From the NCBI RefSeq assembly GCF_016805305.1, contig NZ_JAERQN010000002.1, forward strand, positions 558,001-622,000: a stretch of 64,000 nt of DNA. Direction: 5' to 3'. The DNA comes from Falsiroseomonas ponticola (lineage in GTDB: Bacteria > Pseudomonadota > Alphaproteobacteria > Acetobacterales > Acetobacteraceae). Under the pieces are notes generated by a model. The model saw only the letters and a program-made list of their open reading frames with translations, was not told the origin of the DNA and made no database searches. This document shows positions 61,831-64,000 of the stretch, one piece after another. Both the position numbers and the translations under genes were made by a program. Each line of letters opens with the position of its first letter. The stretch's first letter is position 1.

Positions 61831-63029
61831 GCGGCACGAAGCCCCCGGCCACCCCTTCGGCCGCCCCTTCGGCCGCCCCCCCGGCCCTGCCGGCGCCGGT
61901 GCCCAAGGCCGAGGCGCGGCCGGCATCCTGGCCGGCCTCCCCCGGCGCCCGCATGGCGACGCGGGCGGAGCGCTGGGCGCTGGTCATTGGCACCGCGGTG
62001 GTGCTGCTGTTCAGCCTCTGGCTCTTCTCCGCCATCCTGACGCCCTTCGTGCTGGCCGCCTGCATCGCCTATTTCCTCGACCCGCCGGCGCGGCAGTTGA
62101 CGCGCCTCGGCATCCCCCGCGGCCTTGCCGCCTTCCTGCTGGTGATGGGGCTGACCGCCTTCGCGCTGCTGGCGCTGCTGCTGCTCTACCCCCTGCTGGT
62201 GGCGCAGATCGGCGTGCTGGTCACGCGCCTGCCCGCCTATGTCGCCGGCATCGGCACGCTGGTCCGCCAGGCGCTGGAACGGCTGCAGGAGGCGCTGGGG
62301 CCGGAGCTGGTGGACACCCAGCTGCGGGATCTGGCGGTCCGCCAGGCCGGGCAGATCATCACCTTCCTCGGCACCGCGGTGGCGCGCCTCATCGGCGGCG
62401 GCGTCGCGCTGTTCAACGTCTTCACCCTGCTGGTGGTGACGCCGGTGGTGGGCTTCTACCTGCTGCGCGACTGGCAGGCGATGATGGCGCGGCTCGAATC
62501 CTGGCTGCCCCGCCGCAACGCCGCGGTGCTGCGCCAGCTCTCCCGCGATACGGACCGCGTGCTGTCGGCCTGGCTGCGCGGCCAGTTGCTCTGCTGCGGG
62601 CTGCTCGCGGTCTACTACGCCACGGCGCTGAGCGCCGTCGGGCTGGAGCTTGGCCTGACGGTCGGGCTGATGGCCGGCATCCTCTCCTTCATCCCCTATA
62701 TCGGCAGCCTGACGGGCTTCGTCACCGCGGTCCTGCTGGCCATGGCGCAGTTCGGCACCTGGAACGGCGTCGGCATGGTGGTCGCGGTCTTCGTGGCCGG
62801 CCAGATCGTGGAGGGCTACATCATCTACCCGCGCCTGCTGGGGGACCGGGTGGAGCTGCACGCGGTCTGGGTGATCTTCGCCCTCTTCGCCGGCGGCGTC
62901 GCCTTCGGCTTCCTCGGCGTGCTGCTGGCCGTGCCGATGGCGGCGGCCATCGGCGTCGTCACGCGCTACTGGCTGCGGCGGTACCTGGAAAGCCCGCTAT
63001 ACCTGGACCCGCCGAGGACCGGGAGCTGA
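61827..63029 (+). CDS. AI-2E/PerM family transporter
   Basis: 400 residues. A Pro/Ala-rich N-terminal tail (about 45 residues), paired hydrophobic helices LVIGTAVVLLFSLWLFSAILTPFVLAACIAYFLDPPA, the amphipathic region and the family motif LSFIPYIGSLTGFVTAVLLAMAQFG, then GYIIYPRLLGDRVELHAVWVIFALFAGG. The family exports AI-2 or other small molecules or acts in ion homeostasis. In related genomes hda usually follows; here it does not. Confidence 0.92.
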   Translation: MSGTKPPATPSAAPSAAPPALPAPVPKAEARPASWPASPGARMATRAERWALVIGTAVVLLFSLWLFSAILTPFVLAACIAYFLDPPARQLTRLGIPRGLAAFLLVMGLTAFALLALLLLYPLLVAQIGVLVTRLPAYVAGIGTLVRQALERLQEALGPELVDTQLRDLAVRQAGQIITFLGTAVARLIGGGVALFNVFTLLVVTPVVGFYLLRDWQAMMARLESWLPRRNAAVLRQLSRDTDRVLSAWLRGQLLCCGLLAVYYATALSAVGLELGLTVGLMAGILSFIPYIGSLTGFVTAVLLAMAQFGTWNGVGMVVAVFVAGQIVEGYIIYPRLLGDRVELHAVWVIFALFAGGVAFGFLGVLLAVPMAAAIGVVTRYWLRRYLESPLYLDPPRTGS

Positions 63030-63067
63030 CGATCAACCCCCGGCGGGCGGCCGGTTGAGGGACGGGA

Positions 63068-63107
63068 CTAGAGCACGCTGCGTCCTAATGGACGCATATT
63101 GCTCTAG
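63068..63107. repeat. imperfect palindrome, bidirectional terminator-like
   Basis: CTAGAGCA (63068-63075) pairs with TGCTCTAG (63100-63107), and inside it TGCGTCC (63079-63085) pairs with GGACGCA (63090-63096) around TAAT. It lies in the convergent gap between the transporter and the methyltransferase and could stop both transcripts. The TAGAGCA end resembles widespread alphaproteobacterial palindromic repeats. Confidence 0.6.
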
Positions 63108-63721
63108 GCCGGCTCTGCGTAGAACAGCAGCGAGTCGACGTGGTGCCAGCGGAACCTGAAGCGGGACAGGATATGCGCCTCCAGCGCCGGGTTGATGTCG
63201 TCGCAGGCAATGATCCCCCCGGGGGCGACCTTGGCCAGCAGCGCCGGAAGGTTGGCGTCGATCTCCGCCACGCTGTGGGTCGCGTCGCAGAACACCAGGC
63301 TGAACAGCCCGGGTGGCGAGACCTGGTGGAAATCGCCGCGATGGATCTCGACGAAGTCGCGTAGCCCTTGCGCCGACAGGTTGCGTTCCAGCGACGCGAT
63401 GGTCCCACGGGGCTGGTTGATGTGGCGGAGGTAGCGATCCGGATCCTTTTTCGTACGGACGCTCGATCCGAACAGGGTAAGCCATTCGTCTTCCGATTCG
63501 ATGCCGTAGTCCACGGTGTGGAAGGCGATCTTCTCCTTCCGCTCGCGCAAGGCCCTCGCGATGACGGATGTCGAACGGCCGACCCAGGGGCCGATCTCGA
63601 GGATCGGACCCGGTGTCGTGCTCGCCAACTGGTACAGGACGTTCACCTGGTTGGCGGAGAACCAGCCCTCGGGCAGGTCCTTGAGGGAGAATGGCAGGTT
63701 CGCTGGCGTGAGGCGTTCCAT
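63104..63721 (-). CDS. class I SAM-dependent methyltransferase
   Basis: 205 residues. SAM loop PILEIGPWVGRSTSVIARALRE, then FHTVDYGIESEDEW and a loop FSLVFCDATHSVAEIDANLPALLAKVAPGGIIACDDINPALEAH with a D-DD motif, as in CmcI/macrocin-type or sugar O-methyltransferases. The stop overlaps the inverted repeat. Base usage is less GC-skewed than the core genes, hinting at transfer. Substrate unknown; surface polysaccharide is a guess. Confidence 0.85.
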   Translation of the reverse strand: MERLTPANLPFSLKDLPEGWFSANQVNVLYQLASTTPGPILEIGPWVGRSTSVIARALRERKEKIAFHTVDYGIESEDEWLTLFGSSVRTKKDPDRYLRHINQPRGTIASLERNLSAQGLRDFVEIHRGDFHQVSPPGLFSLVFCDATHSVAEIDANLPALLAKVAPGGIIACDDINPALEAHILSRFRFRWHHVDSLLFYAEPA

Positions 63722-63817
63722 GATCGGCTCCTGGCTCGAGTGGCAGTGCGTCGCCTTTGGCTGGCCGCCCCAGGCAATGCGGCGTGAAACCCGTCATCCC
63801 GTCCTGAACGGGCAGCG

Positions 63818-64000
63818 TCAGCCGCCCAGGCGTTTGGGGTGACGCGTCAGGAAGAGGTTGCAGTAGCCGAGCGTCGGCAGGCCCTCGATCGGCGTCGGCG
63901 CAAGGTCGTTCTCCACAACGAAGGCCGAGAAGCCGGCTTCCGCGAAGAAGCCGGCAAGGAAGGCCGTCGCGCCAGCGTCGTCACCCTGGGCCGCGGTATC
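63818..64000 (-). CDS. C-terminal end of a possible FkbM-type methyltransferase
   Basis: Partial gene entering from the right edge; about 60 residues visible: ends with ...GFSAFVVENDLAPTPIEGLP, then GYCNLFLTRHPKRLGG and a TGA stop. The FxxEAGF...FVVENDL...YCNLFL pattern resembles the end of FkbM-family methyltransferases, but too little is present for certainty. It is on the same strand as the methyltransferase 96 bp downstream of its stop. Confidence 0.5.
   Translation of the reverse strand, partial: DTAAQGDDAGATAFLAGFFAEAGFSAFVVENDLAPTPIEGLPTLGYCNLFLTRHPKRLGG

Noticed and set aside
63033..63797. 254-codon minus-strand frame at the right end
   Set aside because: Overlaps the methyltransferase in another frame; the methyltransferase has a SAM-binding motif, this frame has none.

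Overview
This window looks like chromosomal DNA from a high-GC alphaproteobacterium of the Acetobacteraceae, most like Roseomonas and its relatives. I base this on very GC-rich codons, the conserved order ispG-(insert)-hisS-prfA-prmC-DUF4167, the order purN-purM-DUF2066-like-CDP-alcohol phosphotransferase-AI-2E transporter, an aa3-type oxidase subunit IV, and an unusually large number of Bug/TctC-type periplasmic binding proteins (six complete ones, with no TctA or TctB membrane partner in the window). No rRNA, tRNA, CRISPR array, transposase or prophage was found.

Layout. 1-9795 (minus strand) is one tightly overlapping operon: hyuA-hyuB, a complete Dpp/Opp-type ABC importer (dppB, C, D, F), a uroporphyrinogen-decarboxylase-like protein, an alpha/beta hydrolase and a peptide-type binding protein cut by the window edge. 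A divergent GntR/FCD regulator (9882-10508) faces it across a perfect 12-bp palindrome. 10509-10827 holds no gene but carries two inverted copies of a structured repeat. 10828-15184 encodes two orphan peptide-type binding proteins and a Bug protein. 15191-23286 holds catabolic genes: SDR, NTF2-like protein, 2-hydroxyacid dehydrogenase, ThDP enzyme, a second SDR and three Bug proteins.

23380-30520 is a ring-opening/ureide locus: amidase, a cyanurate hydrolase/barbiturase-family enzyme, a divergent orotate phosphoribosyltransferase, an allantoate/N-carbamoyl hydrolase, an ornithine-cyclodeaminase-like protein, and PyrK plus class 1B PyrD. 30585-35899 is an aromatic-type oxygenase operon: Rieske oxygenase alpha subunit, a small unknown protein, a ferredoxin reductase, a Bug protein, a Rieske ferredoxin and a PdxA-family dehydrogenase. 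The gene mix recalls terephthalate (tph) and phthalate systems. 36927-41375 encodes EtfBA, 3-hydroxybutyryl-CoA dehydrogenase, an enolase-superfamily enzyme and a K+-channel-like protein with a zinc ribbon.

From 41512 rightwards the content is mostly core: HIG1-like protein, MFS, MscS channel, ubiG, lysC, a nitronate monooxygenase-like enzyme, a RodZ-like protein, ispG, hisS, prfA, prmC, purN and purM. A MntA/HepT toxin-antitoxin-like pair sits between ispG and hisS. The last kilobase (63.1-64.0 kb) carries a methyltransferase and the end of another possible methyltransferase, and is visibly richer in A/T.

Structured intergenic repeats recur: three copies of a two-hairpin element (two at 10.5-10.75 kb, one at 56.65 kb), a head-to-head pair at 22.2 kb, a 25-bp tandem array at 45.8 kb and G/C-run repeats at 16.5, 50.6 and 54.9 kb. 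All assignments come from reading sequence motifs by eye; no database search was run.
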